Shown here: positions 33,003 to 42,593 of the stretch, piece after piece | Layout: the number at the start of each line of letters is the position of its first letter | How positions within the stretch are numbered: position 1 is the stretch's first letter | From: Cohnella mopanensis | GTDB taxonomy: Bacteria; Bacillota; Bacilli; Paenibacillales; Paenibacillaceae | Direction of reading: 5' to 3' | DNA: 64,000 nucleotides | Assembly (NCBI RefSeq): GCF_022352055.1 | Contig: NZ_JAKRWM010000001.1 | Location: forward strand, 558,001-622,000 | Notes under the pieces: model-generated | What the model was told of the DNA's origin: nothing | Databases searched by the model: none | Seen by the model: the letters and a program-made list of their open reading frames with translations, nothing else | Program-made: the position numbers and the translations under genes

Positions 33003-34427
33003 ATGGAGGAGCAAGATGGGACTGTGTGGTTATACGGCGGCAGGGAAAGTAAGCCTATGGGCGTATGGGAGCAACTTGAATTGCCCGTCCTACGCGATCT
33101 CACCTCTGCGAAACCGAACGATTGCGTCATGATGGTTTCTGAGAAGGAACGGGGCGCCAAGGTTACTTCCACGCAGAAATCCCCTTGGCTAATGAATCAG
33201 ACGGCAGCGTATGTTAATGCTTTATCGAGAAACGAGATGGAACGCCGTCTTCGACGGGAAGGCGTACCTGCCAGCCTAGTCGGGGCCGATAGTAGCGGAA
33301 CGCCCATCACTGTAGTCGTGTGGGGACACAGCGCGATTGAGATGAGGCGGTCAAACCCGAGTATGAATTTATTTAATGAAGTTAAATATAGCATCAATTC
33401 TTGGGATAAAATGTTTATCGCAAAAGAACATCCTTTGTGGAAACCGGCGGAAAGAATGGCCGCGAGGGCGATTTATTTGCTTGGCCTCGACTATGGACGG
33501 GTCGATCTTATATTGTCCGAGAAGGGGAAGCTCTTAGTTACGGGAGTGACTTCTGAATTGAAGCCGATAAGCGAAGCTTCCGTTATTCGATTAAGAGACG
33601 CGGTCCGAGGGTTCGCAACAGCATGGGCTGCGGAAGTTTCCGAAGGGGTAACGGCCAAGCTTGGCGCCGATCCGGAATTCGTGATGCTATCCCGGGATGG
33701 GCGTGTCGTGCCGGCCTCGAGGTATTTTACGCCGGAAGGGGATGCCGGATGCGATTCCGTGAGGATAAGAGGAGAGAAACGCTGGCCGTTGGTGGAATTA
33801 AGGCCTAGGCCGACGGTTGATCCGCAGCATTTGACGGCGGACTTGCGACGATTGCTATTCGTTGCTAACGATAGAACGGCTGGAGCTTCTCTCATTTGGA
33901 GAGCGGGTGCGTTGCCGGTTCCCGGATTGCCGCTTGGGGGGCACGTGCATTTGAGCGGAGCGACGCTGACGAGCGAACGATTGCGCGCGCTCGATAACGC
34001 GGTCGCTTTGCCGCTTCGCTTGCTTGAACCGGTCGAAGCCGCACGCAGGCGTCCCCGTTACGGCTCGCTCGGCGACGTGAGAAGCCAGCCCTATGGCGGG
34101 TTCGAATATCGCACGCCTCCGAGCTGGCTTGTTTCCCCGCGTCTGGCGTTTGGGACGTTCGCGCTGGCCAAGCTAGCCGCCGAGCATTCGCGCGAGCTTG
34201 CCTCCGACCGTCCATTAGATGAAGAACGCTATAGGGAAGCGTTCTACGCCGGGGACAGGGAGCTACTGTTAATGGCTGCGGCAAGAGTACATCGGTCGAT
34301 CATGAGAACATCAACCTACGCGGCCCATAAGGAGCCGATCGATTTCCTGTTCGAAGCGATCGCGCGCGGCCGCAGTTGGGATGAAGTCGGCGATTTTCGG
34401 CTGAAGTGGCATATCCCGACGTCTTAA
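33003..34427 (+). CDS. Amidoligase-like (COOH-NH2 ligase) protein
   Basis: The 474-residue protein has an amidoligase-type C-terminal domain (about 215–445), of the phage-type COOH–NH2 ligase family that shares the glutamine synthetase fold. Signatures are LGADPEFVML (about 220), the VELRPRPTVDP strand, His314 and His316 in GGHVHLSG, and FEYRTPPSWL. Residues 60–210 resemble the end of an ATP-grasp module (LLGLDYGRVDLILSEKGKLLV), but the usual metal-binding Glu/Asn are missing. Such enzymes join carboxyl and amino groups, for example in peptide tags or cell-wall links. Placement after cotE suggests a spore-coat role. This is inference; the substrate is unknown. Confidence 0.78.
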   Translation: MEEQDGTVWLYGGRESKPMGVWEQLELPVLRDLTSAKPNDCVMMVSEKERGAKVTSTQKSPWLMNQTAAYVNALSRNEMERRLRREGVPASLVGADSSGTPITVVVWGHSAIEMRRSNPSMNLFNEVKYSINSWDKMFIAKEHPLWKPAERMAARAIYLLGLDYGRVDLILSEKGKLLVTGVTSELKPISEASVIRLRDAVRGFATAWAAEVSEGVTAKLGADPEFVMLSRDGRVVPASRYFTPEGDAGCDSVRIRGEKRWPLVELRPRPTVDPQHLTADLRRLLFVANDRTAGASLIWRAGALPVPGLPLGGHVHLSGATLTSERLRALDNAVALPLRLLEPVEAARRRPRYGSLGDVRSQPYGGFEYRTPPSWLVSPRLAFGTFALAKLAAEHSRELASDRPLDEERYREAFYAGDRELLLMAAARVHRSIMRTSTYAAHKEPIDFLFEAIARGRSWDEVGDFRLKWHIPTS

Positions 34428-34534
34428 ACTTGGAGGCTCACAAGCATTAAGCAACATGACCGCAGCTTCCGCCTAAAGTTGGACATGCTTTAATCAAATG
34501 ATTTTCCAGCACGAATGTTATGGGGGCTATAGCA

Positions 34535-35593
34535 ATGAAGAATACGGAACCAAATCCGGACGCAGAACCGGATATCTCACTTAGGAAAAGGGAGCATATT
34601 GAAATATGCCTGCATGAGGACGTGGAAGGCCGAGGCGAGGGAAACGGATTCGATCGGTATAATTTCCGCCATCAGGCTCTCCCGGAACTTGATTTTCGGC
34701 AGATCGATACTTCTACAAAGTTTCTATCGCGCAATATGAAGGTTCCGCTAATGATCAGTTCGATGACGGGTGGAACCGACGAAGCCGGACGAATAAACGT
34801 GCGCCTGGCGGAAATAGCCGAAGATAGAGGATGGGCTATGGGATTAGGCTCTTTAAGATCAGCTATAGAGTTTCCTCGATCGGCGGCAAGTTTTCAAGTC
34901 CGGCAATACGCGCCGAATGTTCCGCTGATTGCTAATCTCGGTGCCGTTCAATTGAACTATCATTATGGAATTGCGGAATGCCGGCAAGTCGTCGAGATGA
35001 CGGAAGCGGATGCGCTCGTCTTGCATCTCAATGGGCTCCAAGAGCTATTCCAGAATGAAGGGGACATGAATTTCAGCGGATTGCTGGCCAAGATTGAGCG
35101 GTTATGCGGAGAGGCGGACTTTCCGGTCGGCGTGAAGGAAGTCGGGTGGGGTATCGACGGTGATACCGCGAGAGCATTGGAGGAAGCGGGCGTTGCATTC
35201 ATCGACGTAGCCGGCGCGGGAGGCACTTCATGGATCGAAGTGGAGAAATATCGGTCAAAGGACCCCATTAAGAGAGAAGCAGCCAAAGCGTTCGAGGATT
35301 GGGGGATACCGACGGCACAATGTATCGAGGAGGCAAGAGAGAGATCTCCCGATGTTGTCTTGATCGGGAGCGGTGGCATGATGAACGGCGTGGATGCGGC
35401 GAAAGCGTTGGCGCTGGGTGCAAATCTAGTCTCGTTCGGCAGAGCATTGTTGGCATCTGCGCTACATTCTTCCGATCAACTCGCGGAATTGTTCGCGAGG
35501 GTGGAATTTGAACTCAAAGCATCGATGTTCGGCATTGGCGCGGCGAATTTGCAACGGCTTCGTGAAACGAATCGGCTTATTAAGCAACGATAG
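34535..35593 (+). CDS. fni: Type 2 isopentenyl-diphosphate isomerase
   Basis: The 352-residue protein is the FMN- and NADPH-dependent type 2 isomerase interconverting isopentenyl and dimethylallyl diphosphate for isoprenoid synthesis. It begins with the family RKREHIEICL and has PLMISSMTGG, GLGSLR, the catalytic-region HLNGLQE and the glycine-rich FMN phosphate site GSGGMMNG…GANLVSFGR. ATG 34535 is preferred over 34520, which lies in the GGGGG ribosome binding region. It stands alone between the amidoligase-like gene and mutS. Confidence 0.94.
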   Translation: MKNTEPNPDAEPDISLRKREHIEICLHEDVEGRGEGNGFDRYNFRHQALPELDFRQIDTSTKFLSRNMKVPLMISSMTGGTDEAGRINVRLAEIAEDRGWAMGLGSLRSAIEFPRSAASFQVRQYAPNVPLIANLGAVQLNYHYGIAECRQVVEMTEADALVLHLNGLQELFQNEGDMNFSGLLAKIERLCGEADFPVGVKEVGWGIDGDTARALEEAGVAFIDVAGAGGTSWIEVEKYRSKDPIKREAAKAFEDWGIPTAQCIEEARERSPDVVLIGSGGMMNGVDAAKALALGANLVSFGRALLASALHSSDQLAELFARVEFELKASMFGIGAANLQRLRETNRLIKQR

Positions 35594-35666
35594 GTCCGTG
35601 AGCTCCATAGCAAGGAGCTGTCGATTGTATCTTTTTGGCCAAATCTGTCCCGGCACATTTCATTTT

Positions 35667-35675
35667 TGTTATAAT
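35667..35675 (+). promoter_or_regulatory. Extended -10 promoter of the mutS operon
   Basis: TGTTATAAT (hexamer 35670–35675) lies 46 bp before the mutS start. No consensus -35 is seen 17 bp upstream, so the TG extension probably compensates. Confidence 0.5.
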
Positions 35676-35721
35676 GAGATTGAAATTGCTAGGCACTGCT
35701 TATGGAATCAGGAGGAAGACC

Positions 35722-38400
35722 ATGGCTGGATATACCCCCATGATGGAGCAATATTTATCGGTTAAGGCGACGGCTAAGGATGCTCTGCTGTTTTTTCGCC
35801 TTGGCGATTTCTATGAAATGTTTTTCGAGGATGCGATAACCGCATCGCGGGAATTGGAAATTACGCTAACGGGTCGCGGAGCGGGGCAAGAGGAAAGGAT
35901 TCCGATGTGCGGCGTGCCGCACCATGCGGCTGAAGGATACATAGCTAGATTGATTGAAAAAGGATATAAGGTAGCCGTCTGCGAGCAAGTGGAGGATCCG
36001 GCTAGCACGAAGGGAGTCGTTAAGCGGGAGATCGTTCGGATCGTTACGCCGGGTACGGTTATGGATTCGAAAATGCTAGGCGACGCATCGAACAATTTTA
36101 TCGTCGGAGCTGCGCAGCAAGACGGCCGCGTCGGAATCGCCGCGTGCGATCTGACGACAGGCGAGCTGTACGTCACTTCATTCGCCGAATCGCGTGAAGC
36201 GGTTAAGAACGTGATGAACGTATACAGGCCATCGGAAGCGGTAGGAGACGAAGCTTCGATCGCCGCGATCAACGCCGATCTTAATCCGACCTCCCGCAGC
36301 TTGCTGACTACCGTAAGGGAACAATTCGACCTGACGAGACTAGCGGGCCAATTTCCAGATGAGCCGTGGAGCACCCATGAAGCGGTACGCCAGCAGGCGG
36401 TCTCGCGGCTGATTTCTTATCTGGACGAGACCCAGAAGCGTTCGCTTACCCATCTTCGGGCGGTCAAAGCGTACGACTCCGAAGCTTACATGTCGCTAGA
36501 CGCCTTCACGAGACGCAACTTGGAACTGACCGAAACCGTTCGCGACCGTTCGCGCAAAGGCTCGTTGCTGTCGCTACTCGATCGGACAAGGACGGCGATG
36601 GGCGCTCGCTTGCTGAAGCGCTGGATTGACCAGCCCTTGCTGAACCGCGAAGAAGCGGAGCGCAGGCTGGACGCCGTGGAAGCACTGAATCGGGATTGGA
36701 TTAAGCGTAAGGAGCTCCGGGATGAACTGGGCGAAGTTTACGACTTGGAACGTCTTGCGGGAAGAATCGCATACGGAACTGCCAACGCGCGGGATTTGAA
36801 CGCCCTGAAAAATTCCTTGAATCGCATTCCCTCGATTCAAGCGTTATGCCAAAGCCTTGATACATCTCCGTTGAACGCGTTAGCGGATCGTATGGACGCT
36901 TGCGCCGATATTGCGGGCGCGATTGAACGGGCTATCGCGGACGAGCCTCCCGTGACGTTGAAGGATGGAGGGATCATCCGTCCCGGCTACGATAAGAAGC
37001 TCGACGAGCTCCGCGAAGCGAGCCAGAACGGCAAGCAATGGATTGCCGAGTTGGAACGTAGGGAAAGGGAAGCGACGGGCATCAAATCTTTGAAAATCGG
37101 CTTTAACAAAGTGTTCGGCTACTATTTGGAAGTGACTCGCGCCAATCTGATCAACCTTCCCGAAGGGAGATACGAGCGGAAGCAGACGCTTGCCAACGCC
37201 GAGAGATATGTGACTCCCGAGCTTAAGGAGAAGGAAGCGTTAATCCTTGAAGCGGAAGATCGGATGTTCGATCTGGAGTACGAAAGCTTCATTGCCTTGC
37301 GGGACAGCATTGCTAGCCAGATGGCGAGATTGCAACGGTTGGCAGAAAGCGTCGCAGCGCTGGATGTTCTACAGTCATTCGCGGAAGCGAGCGCGGAGCG
37401 TAGATATACGCGCCCAACCTGGACGGATGGCGAAGGTTACGATCTAACGATTGAAGAAGGCAGGCATCCGGTCGTCGAATCGGTGAACGAGAACGGCGTG
37501 TTCATCGCCAACGGAACCTCGTTAACCGCATCGGGTGGATCCATTCTTCTTATCACGGGACCGAATATGGCAGGTAAGAGTACTTACATGCGCCAAGTCG
37601 CGATGATCGCCCTAATGGCGCAAATCGGCTGTTTCGTTCCGGCTCGCCGCGCCGTGCTGCCGTTTGTCGATCGCATATTCACCCGAATCGGCGCTGCGGA
37701 TGATTTGGTCGGCGGTCAAAGCACGTTCATGGTCGAAATGAAAGATATTCAAGTCATGACGGAACAGGCAACCGCAAGAAGCCTAATCATCATCGACGAG
37801 CTGGGGCGAGGGACTTCGACGGACGAAGGTATGGCGATCGCCCAATCGGTTATCGAGTACGTTCATGACCATATCGGCTGCAAAGCGCTCGTATCCACCC
37901 ATTTTCACGAGCTTGCGCACTTGGAGAACTCGTTGTCTGGCTTGCGTAACGGATGTATGGCCGTCAAGGAAAGCGCTGATGGCGTAACCTTCTTGCGTAA
38001 ACTGGTGCCGGGAGCTGCGGATTCCAGCTATGGAATATACTGCGCTCAACTTGCCGGATTGCCGGAAACGATCGTATCGCGTGCTTATACTTTGTTGAAC
38101 GATCATAGCACTGCTGATCAGGTTGTTACTCCGAAAAGCGATATGGTCAAGGAAACGGCCGCAACGTTATCGGAGCCGGAGACAAGACGCGATACCCTAC
38201 CTGCTGCTCAGACCGTTGACATCGTGCAGATGTCTTTATTCCCGGATGCGACTCCTGTTGCTAAACCGGCAAAATCGTCCGCGAACGATAAGCTATTAGA
38301 GAAGCTAAGGAAGCTTGACGTCATGAGAATGACACCTATGCAAGCGTTGGAATGGTTAAACGACGCGAGGAATCAATTGGCGGAAAGCGGGGATCAATGA
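35722..38400 (+). CDS. mutS: DNA mismatch repair ATPase MutS
   Basis: The 892-residue MutS recognises base mismatches and small loops and recruits MutL. The mismatch-binding N-terminus has the Phe-x-Glu motif (FYEMFFEDA, about residues 33–41). The ATPase domain has Walker A GPNMAGKST and Walker B IIDELGRGTS. The C-terminus keeps the short helix-hairpin (MTPMQALEWLNDAR) after a variable linker. ATG 35722 follows AGGAGGAAG; the open frame upstream is not coding. Its stop overlaps the start of the S41 protease gene (ATGA). Confidence 0.97.
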   Translation: MAGYTPMMEQYLSVKATAKDALLFFRLGDFYEMFFEDAITASRELEITLTGRGAGQEERIPMCGVPHHAAEGYIARLIEKGYKVAVCEQVEDPASTKGVVKREIVRIVTPGTVMDSKMLGDASNNFIVGAAQQDGRVGIAACDLTTGELYVTSFAESREAVKNVMNVYRPSEAVGDEASIAAINADLNPTSRSLLTTVREQFDLTRLAGQFPDEPWSTHEAVRQQAVSRLISYLDETQKRSLTHLRAVKAYDSEAYMSLDAFTRRNLELTETVRDRSRKGSLLSLLDRTRTAMGARLLKRWIDQPLLNREEAERRLDAVEALNRDWIKRKELRDELGEVYDLERLAGRIAYGTANARDLNALKNSLNRIPSIQALCQSLDTSPLNALADRMDACADIAGAIERAIADEPPVTLKDGGIIRPGYDKKLDELREASQNGKQWIAELERREREATGIKSLKIGFNKVFGYYLEVTRANLINLPEGRYERKQTLANAERYVTPELKEKEALILEAEDRMFDLEYESFIALRDSIASQMARLQRLAESVAALDVLQSFAEASAERRYTRPTWTDGEGYDLTIEEGRHPVVESVNENGVFIANGTSLTASGGSILLITGPNMAGKSTYMRQVAMIALMAQIGCFVPARRAVLPFVDRIFTRIGAADDLVGGQSTFMVEMKDIQVMTEQATARSLIIIDELGRGTSTDEGMAIAQSVIEYVHDHIGCKALVSTHFHELAHLENSLSGLRNGCMAVKESADGVTFLRKLVPGAADSSYGIYCAQLAGLPETIVSRAYTLLNDHSTADQVVTPKSDMVKETAATLSEPETRRDTLPAAQTVDIVQMSLFPDATPVAKPAKSSANDKLLEKLRKLDVMRMTPMQALEWLNDARNQLAESGDQ

Positions 38401-39821
38401 TGAATTTAATCAAAAAAATGCGCCTGACATTAGTATTACTTCTCACAATGGCAATGCTACTCGTCGGAGCGCCCGTCGCATTAGGGGCAACCGAAGACCA
38501 GATAGAAGAAGTTCGGAGCTTGCTAGAGCAGTATCACCTAAGCAAACCGGAAGATACGGCTCTGACCAACAAGGAAATGGAAGACATGGTCGACTCTCTT
38601 CATGATCCTTACACGAAATATTTCGACGACGATCAGTGGAACTCATTCAATTCATCGTTGGAACAAACGTTCGTAGGCGTCGGAATTGTCATGATCGAAG
38701 AGAGAGGCGTCGTCTACGTGGAGGATGTTATTCCCGATAGCCCGGCGGAAAAAGCAGGTATTTTGCCTGGGGACGAACTAGTTGGCGCTGACGCCAAATC
38801 GTTCAAGGGCAAAACGACGCTGGAAATTCAAAGTGAGCTTCGCGGCAAGGAAGGCACGGTCGTTAATTTGAGCGTATCTAGAGGGGGTAAAACCCTTAAA
38901 TTTAAAGTGACGCGCAAATCGGTCCAACTTCCGGTCGTCACGACGAAGATGCTGGACAAAGGCGTCGGATACTTGGCCTTGTCCGGATTCACCCTCGAAG
39001 CCGGCAAAGTGTTCAAGCAGAAACTTGAGGAGCTTGAGAAAAACGGATTGACGTCCTTGGTGCTTGATCTGCGGGACAATGGAGGCGGGTATGTGAATGC
39101 GGCCCAGGAAATTGCCGGATTATTCGTAAAGGAAGGCATACTTGCCCACATGCGCGATCGGGAAGGCGTCGATCAACCGCTTGATATTAGCGGTTCAACC
39201 AAACCCTACTCCGTCGTCGTTCTCGTTAACGGAAACTCGGCAAGCGCCTCCGAATTGCTATCCGGCGCATTGCAGGATTACGGAGTCGCCAAGCTTGTCG
39301 GAACGAAAACATACGGTAAAGGTGTCGTTCAATCCCTAATTCCGGTCAAAAGCGGCGGTATGCTCAAAGTGACCATTCAAGAGTACTATACACCGACCGG
39401 ACGCAAGGTAGACAAAGTCGGATTGACGCCGGATTTGGTCGTTAACGGCGTTGCCGAGCAGCTCATCGGCGCTTACCGGCTTGCGGGCGGACAGAAGCTT
39501 ACCGTCACTTCCGGCAAAGGCGTATTGACGATCAACGGGGTTCGTATGGCGCAACCAGGCGCGGCATGGCAGGAAAATAACGTGTGGTACGTTAATTTGA
39601 AGCTGGCGTCGGCTTTAATCGGTGCTAAGCTTACCTATAATTCGAAGAGCCATACGTATACGCTGACGAAAGGCACTCAAGTTCAAACGTTTACAACGAA
39701 CGATTCGCACTTGAGAATCAAAGAAGGACAAACCAACATCGACGTCAGACTATTGAAAAAATGGTTTGCCGGCTTCACGTATTCCGCAGGAACGGACACG
39801 ATTAAGCTGATGGCGGGCTAA
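38397..39821 (+). CDS. S41 C-terminal processing protease with PDZ and copper-amine-oxidase-like domains
   Basis: The 474-residue secreted or membrane-anchored protease is of the CtpA/CtpB (S41) family. An N-terminal hydrophobic signal (8–28) ends at ALGA. A PDZ domain (about 95–175) holds GVGIVMIEERGVVYVEDVIPDSPAEKAGILPGD, then the protease core with catalytic Ser283 (NSASASE) and Lys308 (TYGKG), 25 residues apart as in CtpB. Residues about 370–474 form a copper-amine-oxidase N-terminal-like (stalk) domain, common on Paenibacillaceae cell-surface proteins. It starts inside the mutS stop (ATGA), so it is coupled to mutS, and sits 19 bp before mutL. A direct role in repair is not implied. Confidence 0.93.
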   Translation: MMNLIKKMRLTLVLLLTMAMLLVGAPVALGATEDQIEEVRSLLEQYHLSKPEDTALTNKEMEDMVDSLHDPYTKYFDDDQWNSFNSSLEQTFVGVGIVMIEERGVVYVEDVIPDSPAEKAGILPGDELVGADAKSFKGKTTLEIQSELRGKEGTVVNLSVSRGGKTLKFKVTRKSVQLPVVTTKMLDKGVGYLALSGFTLEAGKVFKQKLEELEKNGLTSLVLDLRDNGGGYVNAAQEIAGLFVKEGILAHMRDREGVDQPLDISGSTKPYSVVVLVNGNSASASELLSGALQDYGVAKLVGTKTYGKGVVQSLIPVKSGGMLKVTIQEYYTPTGRKVDKVGLTPDLVVNGVAEQLIGAYRLAGGQKLTVTSGKGVLTINGVRMAQPGAAWQENNVWYVNLKLASALIGAKLTYNSKSHTYTLTKGTQVQTFTTNDSHLRIKEGQTNIDVRLLKKWFAGFTYSAGTDTIKLMAG

Positions 39822-39840
39822 TAGGAAGGAGTGAGTCGGC

Positions 39841-41820
39841 ATGGGAATCATTCGCCCCCTCGACGAACATTTGGCGAATCAGATCGCGGCCGGCGAAGTG
39901 GTCGAACGGCCAGCCTCCGTTCTGAAAGAATTGATCGAGAACGCCGTGGACGCTGGCGCGACGCGGATTGACGTATCGGCGGAAGAAGGCGGCCTCCATC
40001 TGTTGAGGGTCGCGGACGATGGAAACGGCATTCAGCCCGATGACATCCTCCTTGCTTTTCAACGCCATGCGACGAGTAAAATTTCGACGGGCAAGGATTT
40101 GTTCCACATCGCCACCCTCGGTTTCCGGGGGGAAGCGTTGCCGAGTATTGCCGCCGTGGCCAAGGTCAAATGCGTTAGCTCGATTGATGATAGCGGTTTA
40201 GGACGATTACTGGAAATCGAGGGCGGTGCCATACTTGCCAATCGGGACACGAACGCTCCGAAGGGTACGGAAATGGTCGTTAAGGATTTATTCTATAACA
40301 CGCCGGCCAGACTCAAGTATATGAAGACCATCCAAACGGAGCTCGGTCATCTGTCCGATGTCGTTTATCGGCAAGCGCTCGCCCGGCCGGATATCGCCTT
40401 TACCTTTTCGCATAACGGGAACTTGCTATTGCGTACGCCTGGAACCGGGGATCTTCGCCAAGTGGTTGCTGCCATCTACGGAACGGCTTCGGCGAAAGCC
40501 ATGCTTGAAGTGAAGGACGAAAGCCCAGACTATACGATCGTTGGGTTGACAGCATTGCCGATTGAAACGCGTGCAAACCGAAATGCGCTAACCGTCCTCG
40601 TTAACGGGCGCTACGTGCGTAGTCAAGCGGTCGTACAACCGCTCATGCAGGCGTATCATACTTTGTTGCCGCTCCATCGCTATCCGCTCACGGTACTTGA
40701 TCTGAAAATGCACCCTACTCTCGTAGACGTCAACGTGCATCCGGCCAAACTTGAGGTCAGGTTCAGCAAAGAGAACGAGCTTCGATCATTCGTAGAGAGC
40801 GCGATCAAGAAGGCGCTTAGCTCGGAAGCCTATATTCCATCCGGTGCGGCCGTTCGAACGCCCAAAACGAATACTTGGGTGCAAGATCAGATCCGGTTTC
40901 AAGTACCCGCCAGCCATCCGCCGGAAGAGGAACTTGCCGCAGCAGCGCAATCGAGCGCGGCAATAACGGAAGACATTTCGACATCGATATTCGAACAGTC
41001 AACGTCCAATCCTTTCGTGGCCGAGCAAAAGGCGCGATATGAGGGTACGACGTCGGGTTTCGATAATCAATCTTTCTCCGCTAAGAGCGGACCGGCTGCT
41101 TCGAGCGGACGCCCGAACTATAGTACGGAGCGAGCCTCTTCGATGCCTTGGTCGGATAAGCCCGTCCCGGAGAAGATTCCCGAGCAAGTATGGGAGCGCG
41201 CATTCGCACAGCCAGATCGTAAGCCGCAAGCTCCAACATTTCCCGAGTTGAGCTGGGTCGGACAGTTGCACGGCACATACATCGTGGCCCAGAATCCGAC
41301 CGGCTTGTATTTAATCGATCAGCATGCTGCCCATGAACGAATTCACTATGAATTTTATTATGATAAATTCGGAAAGCCCGAGGAAGCGAGCCAAGAGCTG
41401 CTGCTGCCTGTTACACTAGAGTTCGCGCCCGATGAATGCTCCGTTCTCCGGGGGAGGTTGGCCGCTTTTGAAAGCGCCGGCGTATATATGGAGGATTTCG
41501 GTGGCAATACCTTTATCATCCGCGCGGTTCCCCATTGGTTCCCGAGCGGCGATGAAGCCGCCATCGTTCGCGAAATGGCGGAATGGGTCATTCTAGAACG
41601 CAGTGTGGATTTGCATGTTCTTAGGGAGAAGGCGGCGATCATGTGCTCCTGCAAAGCATCGATCAAAGCAAATCAAGCATTGACGAGAGAATCGGGCGAG
41701 AAGCTGCTCGAACGTCTGTCCGCTTGCCGTCAGCCGTTTACTTGCCCGCATGGGCGACCGATCGTTGTAAGCTTCAGCACGTACGAGCTTGAGAAAATGT
41801 TTAAGCGGGTGACATCTTGA
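39841..41820 (+). CDS. mutL: DNA mismatch repair endonuclease MutL
   Basis: The 659-residue MutL has the GHKL ATPase N-terminus (IAAGEVVERPASVLKELIENAVDAGA, DDGNGI, ATSKI, GFRGEAL) and a C-terminal dimerisation/nuclease domain. The endonuclease motif DQHA-x2-E-x4-E is intact (DQHAAHERIHYE), along with the zinc-site segments SCKASIKA and CPHGRP. It should therefore nick the new strand itself, as in bacteria lacking MutH. The linker (about 340–450) is rich in Ser, Pro and Gln. The stop overlaps the next start (TTGA). Confidence 0.97.
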   Translation: MGIIRPLDEHLANQIAAGEVVERPASVLKELIENAVDAGATRIDVSAEEGGLHLLRVADDGNGIQPDDILLAFQRHATSKISTGKDLFHIATLGFRGEALPSIAAVAKVKCVSSIDDSGLGRLLEIEGGAILANRDTNAPKGTEMVVKDLFYNTPARLKYMKTIQTELGHLSDVVYRQALARPDIAFTFSHNGNLLLRTPGTGDLRQVVAAIYGTASAKAMLEVKDESPDYTIVGLTALPIETRANRNALTVLVNGRYVRSQAVVQPLMQAYHTLLPLHRYPLTVLDLKMHPTLVDVNVHPAKLEVRFSKENELRSFVESAIKKALSSEAYIPSGAAVRTPKTNTWVQDQIRFQVPASHPPEEELAAAAQSSAAITEDISTSIFEQSTSNPFVAEQKARYEGTTSGFDNQSFSAKSGPAASSGRPNYSTERASSMPWSDKPVPEKIPEQVWERAFAQPDRKPQAPTFPELSWVGQLHGTYIVAQNPTGLYLIDQHAAHERIHYEFYYDKFGKPEEASQELLLPVTLEFAPDECSVLRGRLAAFESAGVYMEDFGGNTFIIRAVPHWFPSGDEAAIVREMAEWVILERSVDLHVLREKAAIMCSCKASIKANQALTRESGEKLLERLSACRQPFTCPHGRPIVVSFSTYELEKMFKRVTS

Positions 41821-42593
41821 TCGTTACGACATCGGAACAACCTTCCGCGGATACCCTCAACCAAGCGGTCAAGCTGGCTTCCGAGCTGAATGCAGACTTT
41901 GTTCCCCGTTCCAACAAAACGATCCGCGCTTTGTACTCGAGTTGGGCGACGGACGAAATTATCGTCGTCAGTCCGCGTGAAGTTCGGCTTATGCTGGAAG
42001 GGCAACAACCCTTTTATTTTCACCCAAGCATGGCACTTGTGAGGCTCAAGAGACTCATGACAGGCGGTAATGACACGCTGTTAACCGTGTCCGGCGCAAC
42101 GCAAGGAGATACGGTGCTCGATTGTACGGCTGGCCTTTGCTCCGACTCGCTCGTATTCAGCTACGCTGTAGGGGGACAGGGGCAAGTCATTGCATTGGAA
42201 GCATCGAAAGCGTTGCATGTGGTCGTAAGGGAAGGACTGCAAATTTACGAAACGGGAATAGCGAATGTGGATCAAGCGATGCGGGCGATACGGACCGTTC
42301 ATGCATTGCATCAAGAGTATTTGACCGCAATGGAGGACGATAGCGTCGACATCGTCTATTTCGACCCGATGTTCGAGCGGCCGGTTACGACCTCCAGTTC
42401 GATGATTCCGCTTCGTTCGCAAGCGCTGAGAGAGTCCTTGTCCGGCGAAGCCGTTCGGGAGGCATTTCGCGTCGCCCGCAAGAAAGTCGTGCTTAAAGAT
42501 CATCGCGATAGCGGCCAATTCGAACGGCTCGGCTTCCGCCTAGCCCGAGTATCCGCGTCGTCGGTAGCATACGGAGTGATAGACATTGAATAA
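41817..42593 (+). CDS. Class I SAM-dependent methyltransferase (RsmJ-like)
   Basis: The 258-residue protein has a Rossmann methyltransferase fold: motif I is VLDCTAGLCSDSLVFSYAVG and motif IV is YFDPMF, resembling RsmJ, which methylates 16S rRNA G1516 in E. coli. The Bacillus relatives in this position are usually just called SAM-dependent methyltransferases. It starts with TTG overlapping the mutL stop and overlaps the miaA start by 8 bp, so all three are translationally linked. The substrate is likely RNA, but this is inference. Confidence 0.85.
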   Translation: MIVTTSEQPSADTLNQAVKLASELNADFVPRSNKTIRALYSSWATDEIIVVSPREVRLMLEGQQPFYFHPSMALVRLKRLMTGGNDTLLTVSGATQGDTVLDCTAGLCSDSLVFSYAVGGQGQVIALEASKALHVVVREGLQIYETGIANVDQAMRAIRTVHALHQEYLTAMEDDSVDIVYFDPMFERPVTTSSSMIPLRSQALRESLSGEAVREAFRVARKKVVLKDHRDSGQFERLGFRLARVSASSVAYGVIDIE

